Shown here piece by piece: positions 11,460 through 22,834 of a stretch of DNA of 64,000 bases; the first letter of the stretch is position 1; each line of letters begins with the position of its first letter. A program made the position numbers and the translations under genes. Origin of the DNA: Kuschelorhynchus macadamiae (taxonomy: Eukaryota; Arthropoda; Insecta; Coleoptera; Curculionidae); the NCBI GenBank assembly GCA_030620095.1, contig JAUTXW010002458.1, forward strand, positions 364,001-428,000, given 5' to 3'. Below the pieces are notes generated by a model. It ran no database searches. It saw only the letters and a list, made by a program, of their open reading frames with translations, and was not told the DNA's origin.

Positions 11460-11668
11460 AATAGGTCTCCATTTGGTCCCGCCATATTGAATTTTTACCA
11501 AAATGACGATTGGCTAAGTAGTTTGCCTATGCCGCGAACAAACTGACAGACCGATGGAATTGAGAAAACATGTTTTTCGGCATCTAGATACTGAAACGTG
11601 AATATCTGAAAAAATGGGGGGAGGGTGACTTTTTCACGATTGTAATACTTTCCTTTATGAGGAAAGTA
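11460..11668 (+). repeat. Dispersed family D fragment
   Basis: Contains the family hallmarks: a CCGCCATATTGAATTTTTACC block, GACAGACCGATGGAATTGAG, TTTTTCGGCATCTAG..ACTGAAACGTG, then a terminal hairpin in which ACTTTCC and GGAAAGT pair (about 11647-11668). The same order of blocks occurs at 39694-39970. Confidence 0.7.
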
Positions 11669-11924
11669 AAAATTGTATGACGTCATAGTTTGTAAGCAGA
11701 TGCCGTCACATTTTTAAATTATAGAATTTGTTTCACATTTACAGCAGTCTACTTTCTAATCTGTAAAGGCTCTTAGTTTTACAATTAATTCTCAATCTAC
11801 ACTTGATAACGATCAGAAAAATATCCCTGGTCGACATTTTGAATGATTAAAACTAAAAAAGGGAATTTCACTCGAAATTAAATTTTGTTAGAAAAATTAA
11901 CCAGCGAAATTTTTTCTCGTTTAA

Positions 11925-12112
11925 TTTAATTAAGATTAATTGAGTTACATCATGGTCCATCAAGTATGCCGCATTTCAACGTCAACGGGGAAGGATTAAA
12001 ATAAATTTACACGTTCTGAAACCGTAAAGGGTTGATTAGCACCCATTAGTCACTCTGAAACCAAAATGGAGATATTGCTAAAGTGTTCTTTAATATACTT
12101 ATTTTAGGTTTT
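11925..12112. repeat. Diverged R1-family fragment
   Basis: Shares TTACACGTTC..AAACCGTAAAG..GATTAGCAC..TTAGTCA..AAACCAAAATGGAGAT with the inner unit of R1 (840-945). Shorter and more diverged than copies A and B. Confidence 0.5.
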
Positions 12113-12600
12113 AGATAATAATTGCATTGTGTCATAACAACTTGCTCTCTCGCACCAACTTAACAATATTCGCGGGAAACTATGTTTCGGTCGTTTTATG
12201 CAAATTATTGGTCCAAAATCCCGTCGGTTTCGCTCGTATATAAATGTAAATAAATTCACCGTTCCGGCGATTAGGTAATCCGACAACGTGTTTTATTCAA
12301 ATTTTAACTTGGGCACTTACATTCTTGCTAGAGAATAAAATTACGGAGATATCAGTTTCTTTGTGTTTGCAATTAGCCGGAGAATGGAAGATAAACAAAA
12401 GTTTTCTGAAACAACAAGCAAAAAATTTGGTAAATTTGCGTTTATCTCGTACACAATTCCACTACGTACAGATATCAAAGTTTACATACCTATAGTTATT
12501 CGGTAATAAATTTATAGAAATTCTATAAACTAGTTTATTTTATATTTCTTAAATGATTACCGAAGGAACCATTATATGGTTTCATAAAATGCTTTATCTA
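12113..12600. other. Nothing recognised
   Basis: A 60-codon open frame on the minus strand (12104-12286) has no recognisable motif. No repeat pair was seen in the rest. Confidence 0.35.
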
Positions 12601-13358
12601 TGCAGGGTTAGTCAGATGTCTGGAAACGGTCAAATATCTCAAACACCACTCAACCGATCTGAACCACATGTGAAGATTAGGCATTACCGAATTCATCCGA
12701 ATCTTTGGTGCATACCGTAATGTTGGGGGATTTTCAGTTCTTCGGCAAACTAACTCAACTCTTTTTTTCAAATCAGGTAAATGTTAAATTTATTAAATGT
12801 TTTTAAACAAAAATTAATAAATAATTTAATGAATAATAAGATGCTGAAAATGTTTTCTTCCACAGCTTGACAGTATCCTAAAAGGTCAATAAATTCTCGA
12901 AAATTATTTTTGACCTATTCCGGGGTATTCCTTCTGTTTCAGCTCTAATCCTTTCCATTAGATCTTCAAGGTTCTCGGGCGTCGTTTTGTACACTGTCTT
13001 TTTAGGTGACCCCAAAGGAAAAAGTCAAGTGGATTTAAGTCCGGTGACCTGGGGGGCCACTCAACAACCGCCCTTCGTCCAAGCCAGCACACAGTGGGGC
13101 CAAAGACATCTAAACCTGGCATTAAATGGAAAATCAAAGTTGTTTACATTATATAATGGTGTTACTATTAACAGTGTTAACATATGATTGCATTATAATA
13201 TTTAACAAAAAGTCTCAGTTGGCCATGATTTTACGTCACCATACGGCAGGCAATTGTTGTTTATCATTATTAAAATAGATCCGAATTTAATCGTTCTATT
13301 TAGTTAGTATTTTACTGTATACAGTTTATTACAGAAATAGTTAAAATTTATTTATATT

Positions 13359-16137
13359 ATGGATTCTGGACCTTCAGGTAAGTTTTAGCATTTTTGTATA
13401 TTGAATTGTCAAAAGTGTTTACATGAGTTTGTATAACGCGTCCTTAAAAAAGTCTGTTACCAAAACTTAAAAAAACATTAGATATTTAGTATCTTTCCAA
13501 GCGTTTCCAAATCAAGGTTTTTTAAATAATAATAAGACTGTTTATAAAGCCGTAATCTATTTAAAAAAGTTGCCGAATTTTGCCCATTTGGTTTTAATTT
13601 GTGCATTATTTTTACTACTACAAAAAACATGTTTTGCACGTTTGTGATGGGGCACACCATATATGCCGGTGTCTAGCTGCTGAGGGGTACTTTCTTTTAA
13701 AAATATAAGTGTAAGCGTTAGTTTGTATCAGATAGAGCTACAATATGTTATAAAAATAATTTGGGGATATACAGGGTGCGCCAAAAATTACAAGGCTTCT
13801 TGCTTTTTATTAAATTTTTTAATTCTTTACTTAAAGTTAGGTCAAATTTATTAAGTGTTACCTTTATATAACTTAAAAAATTCACCAATTATTTTTAAAA
13901 TTTTGTTAAAGTACCTATATGATCGATTTTTTCCCCAAGAGTAAAGAGCGCCGAAAACAATAAAAATAATCAACTAGACGATACAATGCAAACTTAAAAT
14001 GCTTTGTCTATCATTATTAAGGTCTTCTCTCAGTCAATATTATACGGGGTGTACAAAAATCAGTGGCGTTCTTTTCCTAAATTCAATCACTTTGTTAATT
14101 TAAATGAGATCCCAGTATTCACAAACAGAAATTTTTTATTTAATCAATACTTAAAACACAGAGGATGCGTTAAGTGAAAAATAATTTGACCCTTCACAGC
14201 TAGAGACGGATGGATATGAAGTACTTCACTTTGTATATTATAGGCGCTTTTTTCCTATTACAGGTTCAGGCTCAAAGGAGCTTTTTGTAAAAAGAAATGA
14301 ATTATATGAGCTAATAAGGCGGTCTGGTTTTAGGAAGATGGACGATAAATTTAATTATTTAAGGCAGTATTTACACACTCAAACAAACTGCCCACCAGAT
14401 GCATTAAAGCAAATGAAACACAAATTATCGCAGTTTTGGGCTCAGTTTAAAGAAAAATGGCAACACGCAAACCGAACACCCGTTACATTTCTATCAAAAA
14501 ACAAATCTTGGTTAGAGACATCAATAAATTTTATTAATTATTCAGCAACATCAGGACAACAAAAAGGACGCCGAAAATGAATACTTTCATTTAAAGAAAG
14601 TTCGGAGAGAAGTAAAAAAAAAAACAGAAGAACTTAGCAGACAAATCGCAATTGCAGAACTAACATACGCAACTTAAATGAGGCTAAGAGCTTCTGGCCA
14701 CGAATCTTCGAAGATTTTGAAGGAAGTTACATCTTCACCTTTGCGAGCCTCCAAGTACAGAAGGGCTTTTAAAAGCTTCCAAGAAGATGTCGTTCGCTCT
14801 AAGCAGTTACCGGGTGAGGAAGCCCTTGTCTTATTAGTAGATGCAAAACTTATGAGTCATCAATACAACCTCATAAGATCTAAAGACCCAGAAAAATTTA
14901 CCTCTTACAAAGTTTTGCAGAAAACAACAAAACCTGCTATCCAAATAAAGAAAGTATAAAAATAAGTCCATTTTCTGCAGAAATACGACTACAAGATCTA
15001 ATGGATCATACTTCTGAACGCTTGCTTCGGGTACAAGAAGAAGTTATATTTTCTTTACATAACGACCAGCTAAATCAAATTTATTTAATATCAAAATGGG
15101 GTTTCGATGGCAGTTCGGGTCATAGTTCTTATAAGCAGAAGAGTATAGAAACAGATGCAAGTAATACTAGTGTTTTATATCGTCATTTGTTCGTCTTCAG
15201 TTATTTGTTGGAAATCCGAAATTTAAAAAAACCACAAGTATAATTTGGCAAAATCCAAGGCCCTCTTCTACAAGATACTGCAGACCTATTAAAATAGAGC
15301 AATATTTTATTACAAGGAAAAGAAATTCTAGTGAATCATATTCTTATTTTTGCAGTGGTGGATGAAAGAGAAATATCTTCGGCTAGGTTACAATTTGGAC
15401 TTTCAATATTGCACGGATGGATTAGATTTTTCGAATGTCTTTTGCATATTGCAAAAATGGCAGGCTCGAAGAGAGGAGGAAAAAGAAATAGTAAATCAAA
15501 ATAAAGCTCGTATCCAAAAACTTTTAAAAGAGCGGATGGGACTTATTGTGGACAAACCTAAGTCCAGATTCGGTAGCTCAAATGACGGTAATACCGCAAG
15601 ACGATTTTCGATTATAGTGAACTTTCAGCAGAAATCACAGGGCCAAATTTAAATTTAATTAAAAAATGCACATAGTTTTAATTACTATATCAAGCGGATT
15701 CGATATAAACTTCAAAAAATTTATAGCATACACACTAGAAACAGCACGATTTTATGTTCAGAACTATCCTTGGTATTTTATGCCTCCAACTGTCCATAAA
15801 ATTTTATTTCACGGACCTCAATTAATTACAGAAGCGTTGCTACCGATTGGTCAACTTTCCGAGTAGGCTCAGGAGGCCCGTAATAAAGATTTTAAGAGAT
15901 ACAGAGAACACCATTCAAGAAAATCTTCTCGTGAAAATTGCATCGAAGATATTTTAAATCAATTTTTAATATCATCTGATCCTCTTATAACTAGTTCCAG
16001 AAAACTCCCTACAAAAAAACCGAATTCCTTTCCAAAAGAAGTTTTAGAGTTATTATCGCCTCCTAATTGGGTTACAAGAGTCTCACGAAAATACCGATTT
16101 ATCTTTTTCTTCGTCATCCTCTTCTGAATCAGACTAA
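13359..16137 (+). pseudogene. Transib transposase (RAG1 core homologue), broken
   Basis: The first exon, 13359-13377 (MDSGPS, donor GTAAGT), joins an acceptor at 14263, giving GSGSKELFVKRNELYELIRR. Fragments then follow in shifting frames: SKYRRAFKSFQEDVV, EALVLLVDAKLMSHQYNLIR, then SKWGFDGSSGHSSYKQK at about 15091 (Asp at 15106-15108, aligned with RAG1 Asp600), IIWQNPRPSSTRYCRPIKIE, RLQFGLSILHGWIRFFE, SSNDGNTARRFS, YPWYFMPPTVHKILFHG and LPIGQLSE(stop)AQEARNKDF, where RAG1 has its catalytic Glu. At least four frameshifts and one in-frame TAG (about 15865). The middle segment with the second Asp and zinc-binding cysteines is missing near 15350. Confidence 0.9.
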
Positions 16138-16139
16138 AA

Positions 16140-17000
16140 ATTATTGCAACTTTTTGAAAATTATCTCCAAAATTAGGGTAAGTTTTAATTAAATCTTAAC
16201 TCGGAAAATACTGTGATATTAATTATTATTTTTTCTGTAATTAATATCAGAAAAAACCAACTTTTGAAATTTGTATTTTCTTTATCCATATTTATGATAA
16301 AAAACACTATAATTTTTACTTTGCTTATCATAATAATCGGTAAGTTTAAATTAAATTTTAACTCAGAAAATACTGTGAGATTAAATATTATTTTTCTGTA
16401 ATTAATATCAGAAAAAATCAACTTTAAAAATTTTCCCTGTATAGTTGCTTATCATATCTAATTCTTTTAAAATTTACCCTGTATAGTTGTTTATCATTTT
16501 TTTTTAATTGATGTATTTTGGATTAAGTTTAGGAAGGTTAAAAGCACTAAAATGTATGATAAAAAATTATAGTTTTTACTTTGTTTATCATAATAATCTA
16601 ATTCTTTTAAATTTTTAAATTGTTTATCAATTTTTTAAATTTATGTATTCTAGATTAAGTTTAGGAAGGTTAAAAGTACTAAAATCTATGATAAAAAACG
16701 CCTTAGTTTTTACTTTAATTATCATAATAATCTAATTCTTTTGAATTACCCTGTACCTATAGTTGCTTATCATTTTTTTAAAATTTATGTATTCTAGATT
16801 AAGTTTAGAAAGTTTAAAAGTACTTAAATTTAAGATAAAAAAACACCGTAGTTTTTTTTGTTTATCATGATAATCAAATTCTTTTAAATTACCCTGTATA
16901 CATGTTTATACTTTTTTTTTAAATTTATGTTTAAATGTTTAAGATTAAGTTTAGGAAGGTTAAAAATTAAAATTCCAAACATCTTTATATCTGAAATGAA
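16140..17000 (+). repeat. Roughly 140-bp tandem repeats in the Transib 3' tail
   Basis: AAGTTTAGGAAGGTTAAAAG recurs near 16525, 16655, 16801 (variant) and 16944. Between recurrences are ATAATCTAATTCTTTT and, in most units, TTACCCTGTATA. A related pair of about 150 bp (ACT(C)GGAAAATACTGTGA) lies at 16200-16440. About four to five degenerate copies. Non-coding. Confidence 0.75.
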
Positions 17001-18139
17001 TATGTATAATTTTAAAATATTTTAAAGCAAAATTTTTTTTACCCTGTATACTCAATATGTTTGTAAAATTAAGTTTGTTTACTTTTTTAAATATCTAAGA
17101 AAAAATGCTATTAAACTTCTCTCAATAAATTATAATATCGTTCTGATGCCAGGTTTGATAGTTCGCGGCCCCACTGTGCAGCGTCCCGGAAACGTGGTGT
17201 TTTAAATAAATTTCTACCATCAACTCAGAAATGCGGTGGTGCCCCATCACGTTGGACTCATACGAGGCCAAAACCATTAGGAAAGATATTGTTTAATACT
17301 GGAATAATTTGGTTTTCCAACAGCTGTAGATAAAGTATCCCAGTCGTATTTCCTTGAATGAAAAAGGGTTCAATAATGCGATTGTCTAATATTCCAGCCC
17401 ACATATTAACTTTTTCGGGATATTGCGTATGGACCTCCATCATCTAATGTGGATTATTTGCAGACCAATAACGACAATTATGCCGTTTTACAAAACCGTT
17501 AAGGCAAAATGTGGCTTCATCTGAAAACAGAATTCTGCAGGAAAAATTTTGGTCGGCATTGCTCATTTCCATTTCCATTCTATACGAAAAAACCATTCTC
17601 CTATCTGGATCGTCTTCAGATAACTCTTGAAGAAGATATATTTTGTAGGGCTTGTACTTGTTTCGTTTTAAAATTTTCATTACAGAAGACTGGATGATAT
17701 TATTTTCGATAGCGAATCTAGTACTGAACGTTTCAGGATGCTCAATTGCGGAAAGTAGAACATTAAACATGTTTTCATCATTGGTAGACGTTTTCAAGGC
17801 CTGGCTTTTGGTAAATTTTTAACATGTCCTGTTGCTTCAAATTTCTTCAATATCTTGGCCACACTGAACTTTACAATTGGTGGCCTATTAGGATGCAGTT
17901 CATTAAAAACATTTTCATATGAACGTCTTCTAACTTCGTGACCTAACAACAACAAAATCTTTAATATTTCTGTTACTGTCAGATTCGCAGCCATAATTTT
18001 AAATTGCAACAATTCTAAAAGTTGCTGTTTACAAGACGATTAAATTTGACATTGACAACTTGTGATATGCAGGTAACAATTCTGTACACTCTATATACAA
18101 TACTTCTTCCTCTTCTATAAGGCAGTCTAAAGATTTGCA

Positions 18140-19262
18140 ATCTCTGTATGACGTCCTTCGATAGAAGACGTTCATATGAAAATGTTTACACACTTTTTAA
18201 TGAAGAGCATTCTGATAGACCACCAATTGTAAAGTTCCTATGGCCAAGATATTGAAGAAACTTGAAGCAACAGGGCATCTTACAAATTTGCCAAAAACCG
18301 GGCCCTAGAAAACGCCTACCAGTGTCTTCTATAGTGACAATTTTGAAACGAAACAAGTACAGGCCCTACATAAATACATCTTCAAGAGTTATCTGAAAAC
18401 GAGCTAAATAGGTAAATGGAATTTTCGTATAGAATTATGAAAATTTGCAATGCATACCAAAATTTTCCCAGCAGAATTCTGTTTTCAAATGAGGCCACAT
18501 TTAGCTTAAACGGTTTTGTAAATCGGCATAATTGTCGTTGTTAGTCTGCAAACAATCCACCATTGGTCCATAACCATTTTCTCGAAAAAGTCAATATGTG
18601 GGGAAAGGTAGTCGCCATATTGGACCCTTTTTCGTTCAAAAAAATATGAATATATGAATATCCTTCCTAGTGGTTTTGGCCACGTATGGTTCCAACATGA
18701 TAGGGCTCAGCCGCATTTTGCAGTTGCTGTTAGAAATAATTTAAACACGACGTTCTCGGGACGCTGGATTGGGCGAAGGAGGGTTGTTAAGTGACCTATA
18801 AGATCACTGGATTAAAATCCTCTTGACTTTTTCATTTAAGGTCACCTAAAATTGACCCTTTAAAAAATGAAACCCGAGAACCTTGAAGTTCTGTTGGAAA
18901 GGATTAGAGCTGAAATAGAGCGAATACTCCAAAACACTATTCGGGAAATTATTGACCGTGTAGGATACTGTCAAGCTGTAGAAGGACAGCATTTTCAACA
19001 TCCTATTATTCATTAAATTATTTTAGTTTCAGTTATACTAAGGATATTACGAGGAATAAATCACGCTTTGAAAAAACATATCATTTGATTTGAAAGAAAA
19101 AAGTTAGGTTAGTTTGCCGAAAAACTGAAAATCTGACAACATTGCGCTATGCATCAAAGGATCAGGGGAATTCGGTAATGCCTAATCAGGACGCATGGTT
19201 CAGGTCGGTGAAGTGGTTTTTGAGATATTTGACCATTTCCAGACATCTGACTAACCCTGTAT
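18140..19262 (+). pseudogene. DD41D mariner-like element, copy B
   Basis: Opposite orientation to copy A and head to head with it. Coding remnants include RRRSYENV (about 18160), RILFSNEATFSLNGFVNRHN (about 18475), WFQHDRAQPHFAVAVRNN (about 18690; second Asp in HDR) and GRWIGRRRVV followed by NPLDFF (third Asp, 41 residues on). Stops and shifts are frequent. The first catalytic Asp is Asn here (TTCTCAAATGAG). The 3' end (19090-19262) mirrors 12604-12770, including GGTCAAATATCTCAAA and TTAGTCAGATGTCTGGAAA. The 5' end is truncated within the first codons. Confidence 0.8.
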
Positions 19263-19678
19263 GTAGTGGAATTCTGTACCAGGGAAGTTGTGGTAAAGGT
19301 AATTTTACCGATTTGTTTTCTCGTTTTTAATTTAATTACATATTATTACTATTTTCTTTCTTTTTCTCACAGGTTACCTTGGATAATCTAAGTTAACATT
19401 CATTGGTCGTAACACAAGATGACTACCTTGTAAAGGGATAGCTTCAAAGACACTTTTAGAGGTCACCCAATGTTACATATAATTTTGGTTCTAGACATGT
19501 CATGTAACCAAATAAGTCACATAAATTCGAGCCAGTATCTCATAAAGTTAATTTACCTTAGTCGAACTCCTGTCCTCGACTACCCTATCGCTTGTAGGTT
19601 TTGGCATATTACTGCAGAGAGTACAGGTCAAGAATTGATTTTTGACGAACAAAGTTTTTTATAAGAAATTTAATATTT
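19263..19678. other. Nothing recognised
   Basis: A 64-codon open frame at 19470-19664 (+) has no assignable motif. No repeat partner was seen. Confidence 0.35.
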
Positions 19679-20230
19679 TTGGCGCCCTGCCTTTTTTTAA
19701 GAAAGGAGGGAAAATTGTTAGTTGTCAGGTGTCAATTTATTTTCTGTGGAAATTCGGGAAATTTTTAGAAAGATATTGTGACTTATTTTGAAATTGTTTT
19801 GGGTGTTATTATTATACTTATATATTCCTTACTCGTTGCTTGAACTATACTTATATACTGTTTATGATTTTGAAATTTTGATTTTGTGTCCAATTTGAAT
19901 TGCGTTTTGCTCTTTCTCCATTGCATCCAAGTTTAACTATTTGTGTGGTTAGTGATTGGAGATTTAAGTGCATAGAGTGAGTTGCTTTTACAAGTGATAC
20001 GTAGTTTTAATATTGCTTCATCATGTCACGCAAACGTGTTTTTAAGAAAGGGGGGAAGAATTGATATTTGGCGCCCAATTTTTTTTTGAGAAAGGGGGGA
20101 AAAGTTGTTAGTTTTCAGGTGTCAATCTATTTTCTGTAGAAATTCGGGAAATTTCTAGAAAAATATTGTGACTTATTTTGAAATTGTTTCGGGTGTTCAC
20201 ATATGTATGCACTCCCTGAATAACTGGTAT
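19679..20230 (+). repeat. LTR/TRIM-like repeats with PBS- and PPT-like motifs
   Basis: A block of TGGCGCCC, a purine-rich run (AAGAAAGGAGGGAAAA), then TGTTAG..CAGGTGTCAAT occurs at 19680-19809 and again at 20069-20195, 390 bp apart. TGGCGCCC matches a tRNA-Lys-type primer-binding site, the purine run a polypurine tract, and TGTTAG a plausible LTR start. LTR 1 would be 19716-20068, LTR 2 begins at 20106, and only about 37 bp lies between them, as in terminal-repeat retrotransposons in miniature. The tail of LTR 2 does not match LTR 1. An ATG at 20023 opens a 13-codon frame running into a third purine run. Confidence 0.5.
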
Positions 20231-20827
20231 TATTTAATTAACTGATTTAATATGTGTATGAATAATATCATTTAACTTTAACATTTTCGTTTGTTAGCCA
20301 CTTTTTCTGGGTGATTTCTTACTCATTTTGTTTTCTTATTCAATGACCCCATTAGGCCTTGGTATGGCATACTAGATATTATTTAATTTATTTTTAAATT
20401 ACATTATTAATTATTAATTTTTTGAAAAAAAAAGATAACCATTCTTTGTCAATTATACTGGTAACCCATATCGCGAATTGTAAAACCATCAAACTAAGTT
20501 AGGCCAGAGATTTGAAGTGTGCTACAATATTATAACGACACTAGAAGGAATATTTTAAGACAGGAGCAAGGTGGTCATCGAGTAACAACCCCCAGGCAGG
20601 ACCGTTATATTCATCTCGAAGCTTTAGGAAAAAGTCAAACAGTGCTTTATTTCGTCTCAAGATTTTAGATCGCTACAATTTTCCACTTCGTCAAAAGACT
20701 ATTACAAGAAGATTGGATGAAAATCAGCAAGGCGGTCTTTGAAGCTCTTCTTACAAGGGATCACAAAAAGCAACGTATGGAATTCGATCGTGAGAACCTA
20801 AATTCGCAAGTTGGGCCAACAATTGTT

Positions 20828-22676
20828 ATTTTTAGAGGAACTTAGTAGACAATACAGGCATGCAGATATATCTAAAATATATAAATATTTCAAAAAACGA
20901 TATAAAAATGCAATAGGCATAGCTAAAATACAAGCAAATGACAACTTGATTCAATCCTCAAGTAATCCAGCACGTACCATGTGGGATATTATAAATAATC
21001 AATGATGTATTAAAAAAAGCAATGCGAGGGCTAGTATCTCTGCCGAAACTTTTAATAAATATTTTAGTCAAATAGCTCAAAAAATAGCAAATACCATCCC
21101 AATCCTAAGCGGGAACCCTCTCGACAATGTCATGGATATTACATCCACAGACAAATTCTACTTTTCTCAACTTAGTTTTAATGAGATAAGAGATATTATA
21201 AATAGTCTTAAATATAAAAAAAGTAAAGATATATTTGGTCTAAATATAGAGCTAATCAAATCTGTTAAAAATCTTATAATAATTTCTCTTACAAAACTTA
21301 TTAACCAGTGCATTAATAATAATATTTTTTCTTCAGTGTTAAAATGTGCCACTATACCCACCAGTTTTTAAAAAGGGGGATGCAGAACAACCTGAGAACT
21401 ATAGACCTAAATCGTTATTGCCAATTATTTCAAAAATTTATGAAAAATGTATGTCAGTGCAGGTTGTCAATTATTTTGAAACTAACAACTTGTGCTCTCA
21501 GTGCCAATATGGTTTCAGAAAAGAAAAAAACACAGTCTTGGGTATTTTAGATTTGGTTTCCTGTATTATAGACTCTTTCCATGGGTTACAGTTTGATGCA
21601 GTTCTCCTGTGCGACCTAAGTAAAGCATTTGATTATGTCGACCATGAAATACTCTTGCGAAAACTACAAAATATAACTTTAGCCCCGAAAGCACAGAGTT
21701 AATAAAATCATATCTACTAAACAGGAGGCAGGTGGTAAAAGTTCGCGGAGTGTCATCACAGGAAAGTTTAATCAATATTGGAGTCCCCCAGGGCTGAGTT
21801 TTTGGTCCCATTCTTTTCCTCATATATATTAATGACTTACCTGATCAAGAAATACCTGGTAGGTACACTTTATTCGCGGACGATACAATAATCTCTTGTG
21901 TATCTGATGATATTGAAGGGGCGTTTGAGGCTTTAATGATGGCACAGGAGAGGGCTGAAGAGTGGTTTAGTCTGAACAAGCTGCATCTCAATAAGGAAAA
22001 AACGATCAATATAACGTTTTCTTTGAGGGATGATGGAGGTGTGAATGAGGGAGTGAAGAGTGCTAAATTCTTAGGCGTGCATCTGGACACAAAGCTACAA
22101 TGGGGCACACATATAGATAATTTAAGCAAAAAACTAAGAAGTAACATCTTTCTTCTGCGCAACTTTGTAAACAATGTGTACAGTGAGGTTGTGCGAACTG
22201 CTTATCATGCCCTCTTTTATTCGCATATTTGGTATGCTTTGCTTGTCTGGGGAAACTGTGCTGGGACTAGCCGCATCTTTGCTTTACAACGTAGAGCAGT
22301 AAGGGTATTGGCTGGTCTTGAATATAGGGATAATTGCAGAGCAGCATTTATAGATCTAAAAATTTTGACAGTGCCATCCCAGTATATCTTTCAGAATTTG
22401 CTTTATGTGAAGCAGAACGAGAGCTGTTTCAGAACCCATGGAGTAGTGCACAACCACAACACTAGACATAAACAAAATCTGATTACTCCCTACTGGAGGT
22501 TAAAAAGGTGTCAGAGTGGCCCTGGGTACTGGGCTATAAAGTTTTATAATGTTCTACCTGAAAATATAAAACTTTTACCTCTTAAACATTTCAAAAATAG
22601 GATTAGGGATATTTTAATAGAAAATGCATTTTACTCTTTCAATGAATTTATTTCTTTTAATTTCTATGTGTTGTGA
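20828..22676 (+). pseudogene. Non-LTR reverse transcriptase, frameshifted
   Basis: Collinear RT segments: RQYRHADISKIYKYFKKRYK (pre-RT), KYKKSKDIFGLNIELIK (about 21208), NYRPKSLLPIISKIYEKC (about 21400), SQCQYGFRKEKNT, LLCDLSKAFDYVDH (about 21606, first catalytic Asp), a shifted GVPQG region (about 21780), and FADDTIISCVSDD (about 21875; FADD in place of YADD, catalytic Asp pair). Then come a thumb/C-terminal region at 21936-22676 with KFLGVHLDTKLQWGTHI and LFYSHIWYALLVWGN, ending at TGA 22674-22676. About four frame breaks. CR1/Jockey-like; the exact clade is unproven. No endonuclease domain remains. Confidence 0.85.
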
Positions 22677-22834
22677 TTCTTGTATTTTATTATATATATA
22701 TTTTGTGGTAATGTAGTAATTTTAAGTTTATTTAGTTTATTTATATTTATATAATAATATTTGAAGATATTTATTGACATATGTAAGAATCTCTTAATAT
22801 GCATTAACATGAATAAATTGAGTATTGAGTATTG
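20828..22834 (+). mobile_element. 5'-truncated non-LTR retrotransposon
   Basis: A 10-bp target duplication AACAATTGTT lies at 20818-20827 and 22835-22844. The element starts inside the RT ORF (truncated 5' end, as usual for target-primed insertion) and ends in a short GAGTATT repeat (about 22819-22834). It has inserted into the Tc1-like transposase. Confidence 0.9.

Larger units (their letters stand above)
13090..17178 (+). mobile_element. Transib DNA transposon (RAG1-related), degraded
   Basis: The element is 4089 bp long. Both ends start CACAGTGGGGCC and end the repeat with AAACCTGGCAT (13090-13122 and complement 17146-17178). CACWRTG termini and a 5-bp duplication define Transib; here CAGCA (13085-13089) and CAGCG (17179-17183) flank it, one mismatch. 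Removing the element and one duplication restores the GRWLGRR reading of the host transposase. The first 7 bp equal the heptamer of vertebrate V(D)J recombination signals. It encodes a disrupted Transib transposase and has a repetitive 3' tail. Confidence 0.92.
12880..18012 (-). pseudogene. DD41D mariner-like transposase (two pieces)
   Basis: The N-terminal piece, 18012-17184, starts MAANLTVTEILKILLLLGHE (helix-turn-helix region), continues through KPYKIYLLQELSEDDPDRR, and carries ILFSDEATFCLNG with the first catalytic Asp. The second Asp lies in QRDGAPPHF near 17225. The C-terminal piece (about 13084-12880) has VVEWPPRSPDLNPLDFFLWG with the third Asp. In copy B the spacing between the second and third Asp is 41 residues, hence DD41D (rosa-like, Tc1/mariner superfamily). 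A frameshift joins the N-terminal segments near 17797, and a stop precedes the second Asp. Dead even without the Transib insertion. Confidence 0.85.
12604..18035 (-). mobile_element. DD41D mariner-like element, copy A, split by Transib
   Basis: The 3' end is at 12604 (GCAGGGTTAGTCAGATGTCT), and its first 170 bp match the reverse complement of 19090-19262. The transposase lies on the minus strand in two parts, 18012-17184 and 13084-12880, separated by the Transib insertion 13090-17178. The 5' end was not located precisely; the sequence beyond 18035 lacks a clear terminal repeat. The element forms a head-to-head pair with copy B. Confidence 0.8.

Noticed and set aside
13770..14060. TACAGGGTGCGCC and TACGGGGTGTAC in the Transib leader as ends of a nested MITE
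   Set aside because: The two motifs are in the same orientation, not inverted, and the DNA just inside them does not match.
19470..19664. 64-codon frame with a DYPIACRFWHITAESTG stretch, considered as an LTR-element polyprotein piece
   Set aside because: No family motif could be named with confidence.
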